Of a DNA stretch of 64,000 bases, positions 40,401 to 48,782 are shown piece after piece; position 1 is the first letter of the stretch, and every line of letters begins with the position of its first letter. Location: the NCBI RefSeq assembly GCF_027172205.1, contig NC_070607.1, positions 37,594,069 to 37,658,068 of the forward strand, in the 5' to 3' direction. The stretch comes from Podarcis raffonei. Taxonomy: Eukaryota > Chordata > Lepidosauria > Squamata > Lacertidae. The notes below the pieces were generated by a model. That model worked only from the letters and a program-made list of their open reading frames with translations. It made no database searches and was not told the DNA's origin. The position numbers and the translations under genes were made by a program.

Positions 40401-43400
40401 TGCCAGATACTTTGGCTGCTACATGTTGAAAGGTGGGATAAAATAATAACAATTCAGTAAGTAATTAAGTTAGGGAATAATAAAGACACTCCAGGTTATA
40501 CAGCACAGAGAATTACACGTGAGGGCTGTGATGCCATTGAGTGCACAAATAACTAGGGCTATTTGCACACAGCCCTCTTTAAAAAAAGTTGAAATCCCAT
40601 TGGCCAGGTGCTTGGTGGGGAAAGAGGTTAATAATTCCAGTTTACTGCCTCCCCTTCCAAACAACTGATTGGCAAGATTTGGGCCTCTTTTAAAAAGGCC
40701 TATATGTACAGTTCCAGTTGCTGGATTTGGAAAGGTAAGCAGGAAGCATCTGTTTGCAGATTCACCTTCTGATTAGTGATACATGTACAGAAATCTGTTT
40801 CCATGTTCACACAGGCCGTGCTGTGGATGCGAGGGGTTCACTGGTTTACTATAGGGGTTTACTATAGGTAATCAGAGATGAAATAAATAAAGCCGTTTCT
40901 TATACTAGCTCCAATAGTCGACAAGGAGAGTTTGTAATGGCCATGTGTTGTGTAGAAGAGAAACAGTCCCTATAGCCCTCATAGTGAAACAGGAGGTCTC
41001 ACCATCTATATGCATTTGTTTCTCAACTCAGATCTGATGAAACTCAAGCGAACAGCAAGTGACAAGAAAAAGGGAGGGGCAGAAAAGAAAAGTGAAGCAC
41101 TCATATCTCGACAAGCTCCAGGATTATCCTTTGATTTCCATCCAAAGGTATCCTAATCTTTTATGATGTTTTCTGAATGTTTTGTTCACAGAGGTCAAAG
41201 TGATAATTTAGCTGAAGACAATGGATAGCAAGGAATGGAGGTCCGCTTGTTCCTCCTACTCATTGGTTGTTTCTGAACAAGTTTTATAGTTTAGCATGTT
41301 AGATTGACATAAAGAGCAGAGAATCACTATTTTGGACATCTTTCCAAAGACTTCAGAGATTTTATAAGCCATCCAATGCTAAAAAATGTAGTAGTAGCCT
41401 CTCCTAGTATTTCCAGGGAACCAGATGGAGGGCTCCCATCAAACTAAATGAGGATTGTAGCTCTGAGCTGGTAGAATCAGCCACACTTTTGGCAAGGCTG
41501 GATGCAGCGCCACTCTCTATCAAAACCCAATTCTGCTTAATCTACCTTCAAAGGAAAAGGAGAGGAGATACAAGCATACTCCAGGGGCAGGGAGTGTTAA
41601 CATGGTCAAGAAATGGCTAAACTGGAGGTGGCATCACAATGTCATATTTCCCCTCTGCATGCACTGTCTTCCGAACATGTGACACATGCAACTCTTTCAT
41701 GCATTATTATGGTTTGTTGGATATTGTTTGCTGGATGTCTGCTCTATTCCTCGACACGTGGTTAGTTGGGACTTCTGGCTCAAACCTTTGAGAATTCTTT
41801 GGACTCTACCAGGAAAGGAGAGAAGCAAGCCTGACAGTTTCCTGCAGTGAAGATTCTAAAGAATATGCCCAATCTGGATAAAGTCAAAGCCATTTACAGT
41901 AATTTGGTTTTGTTTCAGGACACTAATATATACTTGGTTGGAACTGAGGAAGGTTTTATTCACAAATGCTCTTGTTCTTACAATGAGCAGTACTTGGAGA
42001 CCTACAGGGGACATAAAGTGAGTAAACATAAATAAAATTGGGTTGAACAGGTAGATGCACAGATACTCACACACTGTCTTTAGTATCCTTTACACCAGTG
42101 ATGGGGAACCTGTGGCCCTCCACATGTGGCTGGACTACAACCCCCATAATTCCTGACCAATGGCCATACTGGCTGGGGCTGATGGGAGTTGTACTCCAGC
42201 TATACATACCTGGAGGGCCACACAGGGTCCTAGCCCTACCTCACAAATTCTCCTGACAGGATTCTTCAGGTACCAATCAAATTCTCTGTGTTGGGGAAAT
42301 CAATGACTAATGAACCACATACTTTAATAATACTTTCTTGAATACTGCATAGTTTAGAAATCAAGGTTTCTCAACCAGACTAGGCCAGATGACTCTGGAC
42401 CAACCATTTAAAATCAGTTATCTTCTAGGTCATTATACAAACTGGAATGCCAGGTTGTTGACTATAAACTGAGCAGCAAGATAAGGCAGCCACCTCAAGC
42501 AGCTGGTTGTGGGTGACAAGTGATAATGTACGTAGAAGTTCTCTGCCCCACTGAAATGAACAGGAGGAACCTTGACTGCAAGTGGCAGCCAAGACTCACA
42601 GACACAGAGGTGACCCTCCTTATCCTCTCCCAGACCTGCTTCCACACATCCTGCCTCACACTCTTGTGTAGGTGAAGTTGACAGCTGCTCTAGATTTCTA
42701 GAATTCTGACCACCATACCATATTGTCTCCCTTGAAACCCTTTTTTCTCTCAAGCAGCCCAGTCTGTTGCATTCCTGACCATATTTGGGTTCCTAAAGAC
42801 AAGAGGAAGAGCACAGTAGTACAACTCCCATGGTTAGGGCAGCAATCCGATGGCATTGTGTCCCTCATTAATAGCAGGATGGGTTGCCCTTTGAACTAGT
42901 GTCTTGGGACACCTCTGCGAACTTCCTTGACAGATATGAACTCAAAATGCTATTGTATAAATTTAAACATGTAGAAACCAAAGGAGGAAGCTTACATACA
43001 TGTGAGGCACCGAGCAGAGCCAGGGCTCCCTTCAGTTTTCAAGAACCCTCTAGCAGGGCCTAACTGCCATTCTGCTTGTCTTTTCAGCTAGCACAGCTAC
43101 TGTGGTACAAACTGTAAAAGAGGCTTCAGCTATGCATGGGTCTCCCCTGAGTGTATGAATTCAGCATCTCCTTTGGATTCAGGCCAATATGCTTAACCTA
43201 GCTAAAGCTGTGCCATCCATCACATACTGCTTAGAGAAGTTCAGTGTCTCCCAAAATCTTGTTGGGCTTCAGCGCTGTGGTGCTGCATGCTTCTGCGCTA
43301 ATATTTGCATATGTATGTGTGTGTGTAAAATTTAGCAATTACTCTTTCTCTCTCTATTTCAAGGGCCCGGTGTACAAGATAGCATGGAATCCATTCAGTA

Positions 43401-43626
43401 CAGAAGTGTTTCTAAGTTGTTCTGCAGACTGGAGTATTATATTGTGGCGCGAGGATTCAGTCCGTCCTGTTTTGACTTTCAGTTCCACTGCCAATGTTAT
43501 TTATGACATAGTGTGGTCTCCCAATTCAGCATATGTGTTTGCAGCAGCGAACGAAACCAGGGTGGAAATCTGGGATCTTAGCGTCAGCACGTAAGAATCA
43601 GCCATTTTCTTAAAAGCAATTTATAC

Positions 43627-43663
<37 letters not shown>

Positions 43664-45311
43664 AAAAGGTACTGTATCCAGTTACTCTTGAACAAAGTAA
43701 ACACAGCGTATCATACATGGAATGCATTACAAAATATGAGCTCTTCTGCCATTGTATATATTTCCTATTTGCTAAGCAGCTATGTATCAATGGGAGAAAC
43801 ACTTGCACCCAATTCCTTAAAACCCAATTGGAAGGAGCTCTCTGGATATTGTTTTTCTCCCCAGAGCTCAACGTTTCTTTCCAGGGGCCTAATCAGAGAC
43901 TACACTTACTGGAATGGAGCAATGGTACAGGGCAGAACCAATGCTGCAGGTTCAAACAGCTATCTAAGGTTATACAATATGTAGCTTCCTAACTTTAATG
44001 GTGTTATATACATCAGCATTACTAGCAGGAATAATTAAGGTAGTGGTGGAGGAAAGTAACTTGTGAGGCAGACAGGCAAGCAAGCAAGCAAGCAAGCAAG
44101 CAAACAAACAAACAAACAAACAAACAAACAGCAAACAATAGTAGTAGTTGTGGTAGTAACATATCTCACAATGGGATGTCCCACAGAGCTCTGCAGCCAT
44201 CAGTTTTATACTGTATGCCATTGTTTTGCATGTAGCCTGGATCCCCTGATTGTGCATCCTGCCACTGGAACTGTGAAATTCACGGCTGTGCTTTTTGCCA
44301 AAAACGCAGATTGCCTTCTAATTGGCGACAGTGAAGGATCAGTCACTGTGTACGCACTAAGAAATATGATCCCTTCAGACAGGAAGAAGGTACGTTCTGC
44401 AGCATTAAAAGCTGAAGTAGCCTACCCCAACCGGGGGCCCTTCTAACACCTGAGCCCCACTGTTGATTCACATGTGTGTAGTGCATTAATCAGTGTCCCT
44501 ATGTTAATCAGCTGGACTATGCTCTGTTTAGGTAGGCTTGCCATACATCAGGAAAATTCCTGACATGTCCTGGTTTTGGGGTGTAAAAATGGAGTTTGGG
44601 GGGGAATTCGGGGTCACTCCCAATTCTGATGGGAACAACTTTGTGGGTGTCAGGAATTTTACTTTTTGAAATACAGCGACCCTAGTTTAGGTGCTGCGAC
44701 TATGCCACAGCGTTCTACTACAAATGCCTCACTATACATATTCAAGTTATGAGTGCTGGGAATGGAATAGCAATAGGATGGGACCATCCACGAATGAGGT
44801 CAGAACATAGCTTGCCAAACAGCGGTGTTTCTGCCTAATAAGTGAAAGGCATGTTAGCAAAGCAGCCTGCAGAAGGACTAGCCATTCATGAAAGGCACTG
44901 CTGCTTAAACTTATGTTCAGCTGCATTCATGTGCAGAAGGCGGCGTAAGTGGCTTATTTTATTCCTCAGCGCACCAGTAACATTTTTATAAACCACACAA
45001 GCCCAGCTTTATGATGTAGATGCAACTTTGGTAATGGAGAAAATTGTTTGCAAATTATGAGACCACACGGGTATAGGAAGTATATAAATTGTAATTCTAA
45101 TAATATAAGGTTTTAGTTATAAGGCTTTTCCATCCAGAACTCGTTAGATTGACTACACTCAGAAAAGACCTAATGCAAACTCTTCCTACTTTTTTACCAC
45201 TTGCTTTCGAATTATCAGGTTTGTTAATATATATATCCATCTCCTTTTTGTCTTTTTCAGGTGGATGCTTTGCATGATATGATTGGCTCTGTTCTAACCA
45301 GTCCAGTGTAG
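24576..45311 (+). CDS. DNAI4: DNAI4 (WDR78), dynein axonemal intermediate chain 4
   Basis: DNAI4 is an intermediate-chain family WD-repeat protein needed for assembly of axonemal dyneins in motile cilia. Seventeen coding exons join in frame to 2499 nt (832 residues; human about 848): 24576-24640, 25710-25896, 27133-27344, 28814-28920, 29685-29841, 31307-31446, 32436-32591, 34122-34316, 37026-37261, 37999-38085, 39510-39661, 40143-40300, 41032-41147, 41919-42017, 43364-43590, 44236-44389, 45261-45311. The N-terminal half is Ser/Thr-rich and probably disordered. The motif IMATTWDLYD (near 291-300), a signature of dynein intermediate chains, precedes a Glu-rich segment (10 Glu at about 426-435). 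From about 470 to 812 a WD-repeat beta-propeller is visible, with blades ending TIAVYNVQ, RVTKWFVR, SIILWRED, RVEIWDLS and SVTVYALR. The start codon is the first ATG downstream of an X-box promoter, with no longer in-frame ATG nearby. No frame breaks were seen. Confidence 0.95.
25228..25415 (-). mobile_element. Sauria-type SINE fragment (3' half)
   Basis: The BovB-like tail and middle of the family are present (AAAGGTAAAGGGACCCC, GTCCAGTCGTGGCCGACTC). The tRNA head is missing beyond the TTACCTTCCA point. It lies in DNAI4 intron 1. Confidence 0.85.
25710..25896 (+). CDS. DNAI4: DNAI4 exon 2
   Basis: The exon is 187 nt, with acceptor AAACCAG and donor GTAATG. It encodes a Ser/Arg/Lys-rich segment including FTSTMLASRVGSLARRS. 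It enters in phase 2 and leaves in phase 0. Confidence 0.92.
27133..27344 (+). CDS. DNAI4: DNAI4 exon 3
   Basis: The exon is 212 nt, with acceptor TCCACAG and donor GTATGA. It encodes VFDDLGKDVTPRPLYQPEP and continues Pro/Ser-rich. It leaves in phase 2. Confidence 0.93.
27986..28282. mobile_element. Tigger/pogo-type MITE, 297 bp, TA target
   Basis: CAGGCATGCCTCATTTTATT at the left and, inverted, CAGGCATACCTCGGAGATAT from the right end, flanked by TA (27984-27985 and 28283-28284). The right-hand 70 bases closely resemble mammalian Tigger-derived consensus ends as I remember them. It lies in DNAI4 intron 3. Confidence 0.75.
28814..28920 (+). CDS. DNAI4: DNAI4 exon 4
   Basis: The exon is 107 nt, with acceptor CTACAG and donor GTAGAG. 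It encodes a Ser/Thr-rich stretch (TYGSSSITKSTTSTESLAEE). It leaves in phase 1. Confidence 0.9.
29685..29841 (+). CDS. DNAI4: DNAI4 exon 5
   Basis: The exon is 157 nt, with acceptor TTGGCAG and donor GTAGGC. It encodes EPLTKRDLEKRVDIFLTETE and WLFDMPTVML. It leaves in phase 2. Confidence 0.94.
29933..30268 (-). mobile_element. Sauria-type SINE, minus orientation, near full length
   Basis: Same family as the copies at 35.8 and 38.2 kb: AGGTAAAGGGACCCC end, GGCCGACTC block, CTAGGTTGGCAGGGACCGAG, and B-box near 30208. It lies in DNAI4 intron 5. The extreme head is eroded. Confidence 0.9.
31307..31446 (+). CDS. DNAI4: DNAI4 exon 6
   Basis: The exon is 140 nt, with acceptor TTCAAAG and donor GTAAAT. 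It encodes NVAYMELCKNRAGNDRYVNR and the conserved Met-rich helix region of intermediate chains. It leaves in phase 1. Confidence 0.94.
32436..32591 (+). CDS. DNAI4: DNAI4 exon 7 (intermediate-chain signature)
   Basis: The exon is 156 nt, with acceptor GTCTATAG and donor GTAAAT. It contains IMATTWDLYDSFNALE, the TWDLYD signature of axonemal dynein intermediate chains. It is in phase 1 at both ends, so in-frame skipping would be possible. Confidence 0.94.
32900..33480 (+). mobile_element. L1-type LINE ORF2 relic
   Basis: Translation near 32927-33030 shows GKAFDIWKCSYLYQVLEEFG and WFMNWLKFLL, the L1 RT segment following the first catalytic Asp region. A YADGD-like stretch follows near 33206. 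The frames are broken and it is an old fragment. It lies in DNAI4 intron 7. Confidence 0.65.
33595..33730. mobile_element. hAT-like foldback MITE, 136 bp, 8-bp TSD
   Basis: The ends are CAGTGTTTCCCAACC and its inverted complement. The target duplication ATTTATAT is at 33587-33594 and 33731-33738. Almost the whole element can pair with itself. It lies in DNAI4 intron 7. Confidence 0.9.
34122..34316 (+). CDS. DNAI4: DNAI4 exon 8
   Basis: The exon is 195 nt, with acceptor TTCCTCAG and donor GTATAT. It encodes an Asp/Glu-rich helical segment ending YRQLPVLL. It is in phase 1 at both ends. Confidence 0.94.
35765..36127 (-). mobile_element. Sauria-type SINE, full length, minus orientation
   Basis: This 363-bp copy is in DNAI4 intron 8. 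A perfect 16-bp target duplication, TTGTCCTTAAAGATAG, lies at 35749-35764 and 36128-36143, so the insertion looks fairly young. The B-box is near 36056-36066 (minus strand). Confidence 0.93.
37026..37261 (+). CDS. DNAI4: DNAI4 exon 9 (Glu tract, first WD blade)
   Basis: The exon is 236 nt, with acceptor CTTCCTAG and donor GTAAGT. It carries ten consecutive Glu, then LWTYACDLMRGNNVSCLAWN, the start of the WD propeller. It leaves in phase 0. Confidence 0.95.
37384..37438 (+). repeat. (ATT)n microsatellite
   Basis: About 18 units of ATT in DNAI4 intron 9. The near-perfect array is probably polymorphic. Confidence 0.95.
37999..38085 (+). CDS. DNAI4: DNAI4 exon 10
   Basis: The exon is 87 nt, with acceptor TTTTTAG and donor GTAACA. 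It encodes DLLAVGYGQF and GLACCWSLKNPT, the end of WD blade 1. It is in phase 0 at both ends. Confidence 0.95.
38204..38566 (+). mobile_element. Sauria-type SINE, full length, plus orientation
   Basis: The 363-bp element has a tRNA-like head with A-box-like TGGCGCTGTGG and B-box GGTTCGAATCC. The tail ends GGGGTACCTTTACCTTTACC, the end shared with BovB. An 11-bp target duplication, GGCCCATGAGG, is at 38193-38203 and 38567-38577. It lies in DNAI4 intron 10. Confidence 0.92.
39510..39661 (+). CDS. DNAI4: DNAI4 exon 11
   Basis: The exon is 152 nt, with acceptor TTTCCAG and donor GTAAGT. It encodes WPERVYQSHHGVTALDFS and LLAVGLYNGTIAVYNVQ, a complete WD blade. It leaves in phase 2. Confidence 0.96.
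40143..40300 (+). CDS. DNAI4: DNAI4 exon 12
   Basis: The exon is 158 nt, with acceptor GTTTCAG and donor GTAAGT. It encodes GPVWQLRWVEQ and ILVSISADGRVTKWFVRKGL. It leaves in phase 1. Confidence 0.95.
41032..41147 (+). CDS. DNAI4: DNAI4 exon 13
   Basis: The exon is 116 nt, with acceptor CAACTCAG and donor GTATCC. It encodes a Lys-rich loop (KLKRTASDKKKGGAEKK) and then PGLSFDFHPK. It leaves in phase 0. Confidence 0.94.
41919..42017 (+). CDS. DNAI4: DNAI4 exon 14
   Basis: The exon is 99 nt, with acceptor TGTTTCAG and donor GTGAGT. It encodes DTNIYLVGTEEGFIHKCS and YLETYRGHK. It is in phase 0 at both ends. Confidence 0.95.
42096..42230. mobile_element. Foldback MITE relic
   Basis: CAGTGATGGGGAACCTGTGG starts the element and GGAGGGCCACACAGG ends it. 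The inner blocks GACTACAACCCCCAT and GATGGGAGTTGTACTCC pair. It lies in DNAI4 intron 14. Confidence 0.65.
43364..43590 (+). CDS. DNAI4: DNAI4 exon 15
   Basis: The exon is 227 nt, with acceptor ATTTCAAG and donor GTAAGA. It encodes GPVYKIAWNPFS, SCSADWSIILWRED and RVEIWDLSVS, i.e. two WD blades. It leaves in phase 2. Confidence 0.96.
43627..43662 (+). repeat. (ATCT)n microsatellite
   Basis: About nine perfect tetranucleotide units just after DNAI4 exon 15. Confidence 0.95.
44076..44130 (+). repeat. (CAAG)n(CAAA)n compound microsatellite
   Basis: About six CAAG units run into about seven CAAA units, some 105 bp before DNAI4 exon 16. It creates a false Lys/Gln-rich reading frame. Confidence 0.95.
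44236..44389 (+). CDS. DNAI4: DNAI4 exon 16
   Basis: The exon is 154 nt, with acceptor GCATGTAG and donor GTACGT. It encodes VKFTAVLFAKNADCLLIGDS and SVTVYALRNM, the last blade. It leaves in phase 0. Confidence 0.95.
44531..44690. repeat. Copy of the repeat at 4671 (partial)
   Basis: CTTGCCATACATCAGG, CCTGACATGTCCTGG and GGGGTGTAAAAATGGAG parallel the 4.68-kb element. It lies in DNAI4 intron 16. Confidence 0.5.
45261..45311 (+). CDS. DNAI4: DNAI4 exon 17 (C-terminus and stop)
   Basis: The acceptor CTTTTTCAG precedes VDALHDMIGSVLTSPV and a TAG stop. It is the short terminal exon typical of the gene. Confidence 0.92.
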   Translation: MDALHDMIGSVLTSPV

Positions 45312-45414
45312 ATTTTTTACAGCAATATTCCATGAAAAAAGGACGTGATATTTAATGCCTAGCAGTTAATTATGCAACAACCAACCATTAAGTGTGTGTG
45401 AGTTTATATATGGG

Positions 45415-45420
45415 AATAAA
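45415..45420 (+). terminator. Poly(A) signal of DNAI4
   Basis: AATAAA lies 104 nt after the DNAI4 stop codon and is followed by T/G-rich sequence. It is the first canonical signal downstream. Confidence 0.7.
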
Positions 45421-45765
45421 TTTGTTGGGAATCATTTTGAAATGCCACAGATGTTTGCTTGGAAAGTCCCAGTCTTTACACACACTGCTAAAGTGAGATA
45501 ATCAATTCTTGCTACCAATGTAGTATAGTAAAACAATGTGCTGAAGACTCTCCAGGAGGCAGAAGCTAAACCTGCATTATATGCTCTGGCAAGAAAATGC
45601 TTTTGTAAATACTATAGACACCTACATAGCATTTCAGAAGTTATTGGAAAAAATGGATTATTTGGGCAGGAGAAAAGGCCTACAGATTATGTCCCAGCAT
45701 CTAAACTTTGCAAATCCCATTTCCTGACTCAAAAGTCTTGCATTTAAATGCTTCCTTTGCAGATA

Positions 45766-46005
45766 CAGTGGAACCTTGGTTTTCGAGCGTCTTGGAAGCT
45801 GAATGTTTCGGTTTTCGAACGCCGAAAACCCATAAGTAATTGCTTCCATTTTTGAACGCACCTCAGAAGTCAAACAGCTTCCAAGGCACGTTTCTCAATT
45901 TTCTCCATTGAAATTGCTGACCGCAATTGTGCCTCAGTTGTCGAACGTTTCGGAAGTTGAACGGTCTTCCGGAACAGATTACGTTTGACAACCGAGGTTC
46001 CACTG
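45766..46005. mobile_element. Mariner/Tigger-type MITE, 240 bp, TA target
   Basis: CAGTGGAACCTTGGTT and AACCGAGGTTCCACTG are terminal inverted repeats flanked by TA (45764-45765 and 46006-46007). It lies just after the DNAI4 3' end. Confidence 0.85.
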
Positions 46006-47342
46006 TACAGTCCAGGAGAGCTGCCACACATGGGCATTATATTTAACTACAGTAACATTAAACTGGATTCAACAGTTTGGAAAAAGCACTGAATGTTTAA
46101 ACAGATAAAAAATACAGACAATTAAGAAGCACATTATAACCCATTTCCATGTGCATTTTGCACATTTTTATGAAGAGACTGTGAACACTCTATTTCCTCT
46201 GTTTCTAAATATACTATCTATTAGTGTTAACAGTGTGTTAATCATTATCCCAAAATGTGATAAGATGTTAGTTCCTTTCTTTTATTGAGTGGAAACAGTT
46301 GTTTACTTACTGGTTCTACTAAGGAACAGAACGATCTTTTCAATGCATTTGTAAGCATCAAGGTAAATATTAGTGAACAAACATTTAGTTTTTTAATGCT
46401 GGAGAACATGGGTGATAATAGGAGTCAATAGGGGTCATTGTGGTATATCTACTATATGCAAGGTATTAATCAGTGAACTTCTAATCTCTACTGTTTAGTA
46501 CAAGGATTATATTTTAGTCAAAAAGTATCAGACTAACCTACAATACCAGCATCACAGGAGACAAAAAAAGTACCATTTAGCAAAGTCTAAAAATGAGTAA
46601 AACTGAAAAAAGTTTGGAGTGTGATGATTTTGCTAAGAAAAGAAATGGGCCACAAGGAAAGCGATAAGTACCTCTCCCCTGTCCATCTCTGAAATTCTGA
46701 TCCAGATGGCAACTTCCTGCAATCTGCTTTGGATTTAAAAAACACAAAGCAAAAACCCTTCAATGAAATCATCCACTTGACTCAGTATCATCATGGTTCC
46801 ATGATGCTCAACTCAACATGGTGATAATGGTAAAAGGTTCACTCTACCACACAGTTACATAGGAAGTGGATCACATATAGCTATCCCAGGACATGCCCCA
46901 AAGGATGAAGAATCAAAGGAAATTAAGAGCAACCCAGTGTTAGTCTCCCTTGGTTGTATGGACGAGAGGAACGGGATCTTTGGGAAAGACAAAAGTCAGC
47001 AAGATCTTTGCAGCTTGCAGAGATCAGATGTTGTTTTAGTGATCATAAGCAGTGAAAGCAATATATATAAGAAGGGAGAAGTGCTGACCTGAGGGTTTGC
47101 TTTCATCGTCAGAGATAACTTAAAACAGATCCAGAGATTGTGAATACATAAAATCAGACTTACTTTGGGCCTGCTTACAAATGGAGAGAATCTCAGAGCC
47201 ACACACATTTTCCAGAAGTAAAACAGGACTGTAGCAAGATACCTCTGCTTCATCACCTTGAACTGTCTGCAACAGTGACTTTATCCATGATAATGAAAAA
47301 TTCAGTGGTCTCAGAAACTGACATGGTTATCTCAAATTAGGT

Positions 47343-47925
47343 CACGGGTGTCAAACACAAGGTCCGCGGGCTGAATCCGGCCTGCCAGACCTCGTCATGT
47401 GGCCCGTGTAGCTGCCGCCGGCCGCCAGCCTTCACCTTTTATTCTCGCTTTTTTTTTTTACACAAGAAAGCTGCCTCTTCAGTGCATGCGCGGCAGCCTA
47501 CAAGCCAGAGAACGTCTGTCCTCTAGTGGCGCCGGCCATTCTACACAGGAAACCTCCACTTTACATGCATTCAGGAAACCTCCACTTGTTTTTATATTGA
47601 GCGCATGCCATCCTGTGATGTGACAGATCCAACGGCTGCCTGAACCCTTCTCTCCTGTACTGTAAGTACATATGATGTATGTGGGGGGGAGGGGGGTCTG
47701 CTTATTATGCTGCTTAAAATTTTGCTTAAAAGTCTGAGCGGTAAACTTTGGATATACTGACCACTTCCGTGTCACTTTACAGTGGTATAGGGACCATAAA
47801 CTACAATCAAATGCAGTGAGAATAATTTATGATAATAAAGAGTGGACACATAGTCCTACAGATACAACCGGCCCTTTGAGGTGACCAAACTGCTGATGCG
47901 GCCCCCGATGAATCTGACACCCCTG
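47343..47925. mobile_element. hAT-like non-autonomous DNA transposon, 583 bp
   Basis: The ends CACGGGTGTCAAACA and TCTGACACCCCTG are inverted repeats. The target duplication AATTAGGT is at 47335-47342 and 47926-47933. There is no transposase ORF. It lies between DNAI4 and INSL5. Confidence 0.85.
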
Positions 47926-48463
47926 AATTAGGTGGTATAATATACAACAGTCAAGCATATGGAAAAGACAAGTGGAAATCTGTTATCAGGTATTCCAAGA
48001 ATTAATCATAGACATTTTTCAAATTCTTTCCAAAATGTTAATAAGTACACTTGTAATATATATAAAAAATAGTGTTAGCTGAACAAAGACAGATATGATC
48101 ATAGCAAGTTGTACTCTGGATCTAAATTTGGGATGAGGGTGGAAATGAAGCCAGGAGTTCCTTCAAAGCATATTAAAATATGGCAAAGCAGCAAAAATAT
48201 ATCAAATGGTAAGCTTACCCACTATTAAAAATGTTATAGTGAGCTAATGGGATTTATTATAAGTGAAGTGTACAATAAAACTGTTAGAAAGTGCATATTT
48301 GCAATGTTGATCTAAGGTGCGGGGGCCTCCATAAACACGCCGCCCTGCTGTGTGTGTTGCTATTCTTAGACAATATAGCAATATATTATAACCCGAATCA
48401 CCATTTGAGAGCAACCCAGGCGTGAATCCTAAAAGCACCTTAAACTGTTGCAAGAAATATTCG

Positions 48464-48530
48464 GCAAACACTGTAAACATCATCAACCCCGTCATTTGGC
48501 AAACAAGAAAATAGGAGCAAGCTGTATAAA
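48464..48530 (+). promoter_or_regulatory. INSL5 core promoter: three forkhead sites and TATA box
   Basis: GCAAACA (48464-48470), GTAAACA (48473-48479) and GCAAACA (48499-48505) each fit the forkhead core RYMAAYA. TATAAA is at 48525-48530, 84 bp before the ATG, giving an expected 5' UTR of about 55-60 nt. FOXA-type regulation in gut endocrine cells would fit but is inferred. Confidence 0.6.
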
Positions 48531-48613
48531 TTGGCCTGTGGTCTTGGCTCCTGTCTTCAGAAGTCCCGTCCTCTTCTTCCCTGCTCTGATTAGTCAGATA
48601 CCGTTTTGACAAG

Positions 48614-48782
48614 ATGAAGGCTGCGGTGCTAGGGATGCTTTTGCTCTCTCTCTTTATGGCCATTTCTGAAGTAGCAGCTGAAAGAAGACTCTGCGGAAGG
48701 GACCTTGTAAGAGCTGTCGTCTTTACTTGCGGAGGGTCTCGCTGGAGGAGGCAGCTGACTCACTTTCCAAAAAGTCTCACAG
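48614..48782 (+). CDS. INSL5: INSL5 exon 1 (signal peptide and B chain)
   Basis: The exon starts MKAAVLGMLLLSLF and ends in phase 1 in the C peptide before the donor GTAACA. The ATG follows the TATA box by 84 bp. Confidence 0.94.

Larger units (their letters stand above)
45421..48463. other. Intergenic region between DNAI4 and INSL5
   Basis: It contains the mariner-type MITE at 45766 and the hAT-like element at 47343. The stretch 46010-47330 shows nothing I can name. Confidence 0.6.

Noticed and set aside
44063-44446. 127-residue frame beginning with a Lys/Gln-rich repeat
   Set aside because: The start is translation of the CAAG/CAAA microsatellite. Only the part from 44236 is real, as DNAI4 exon 16.
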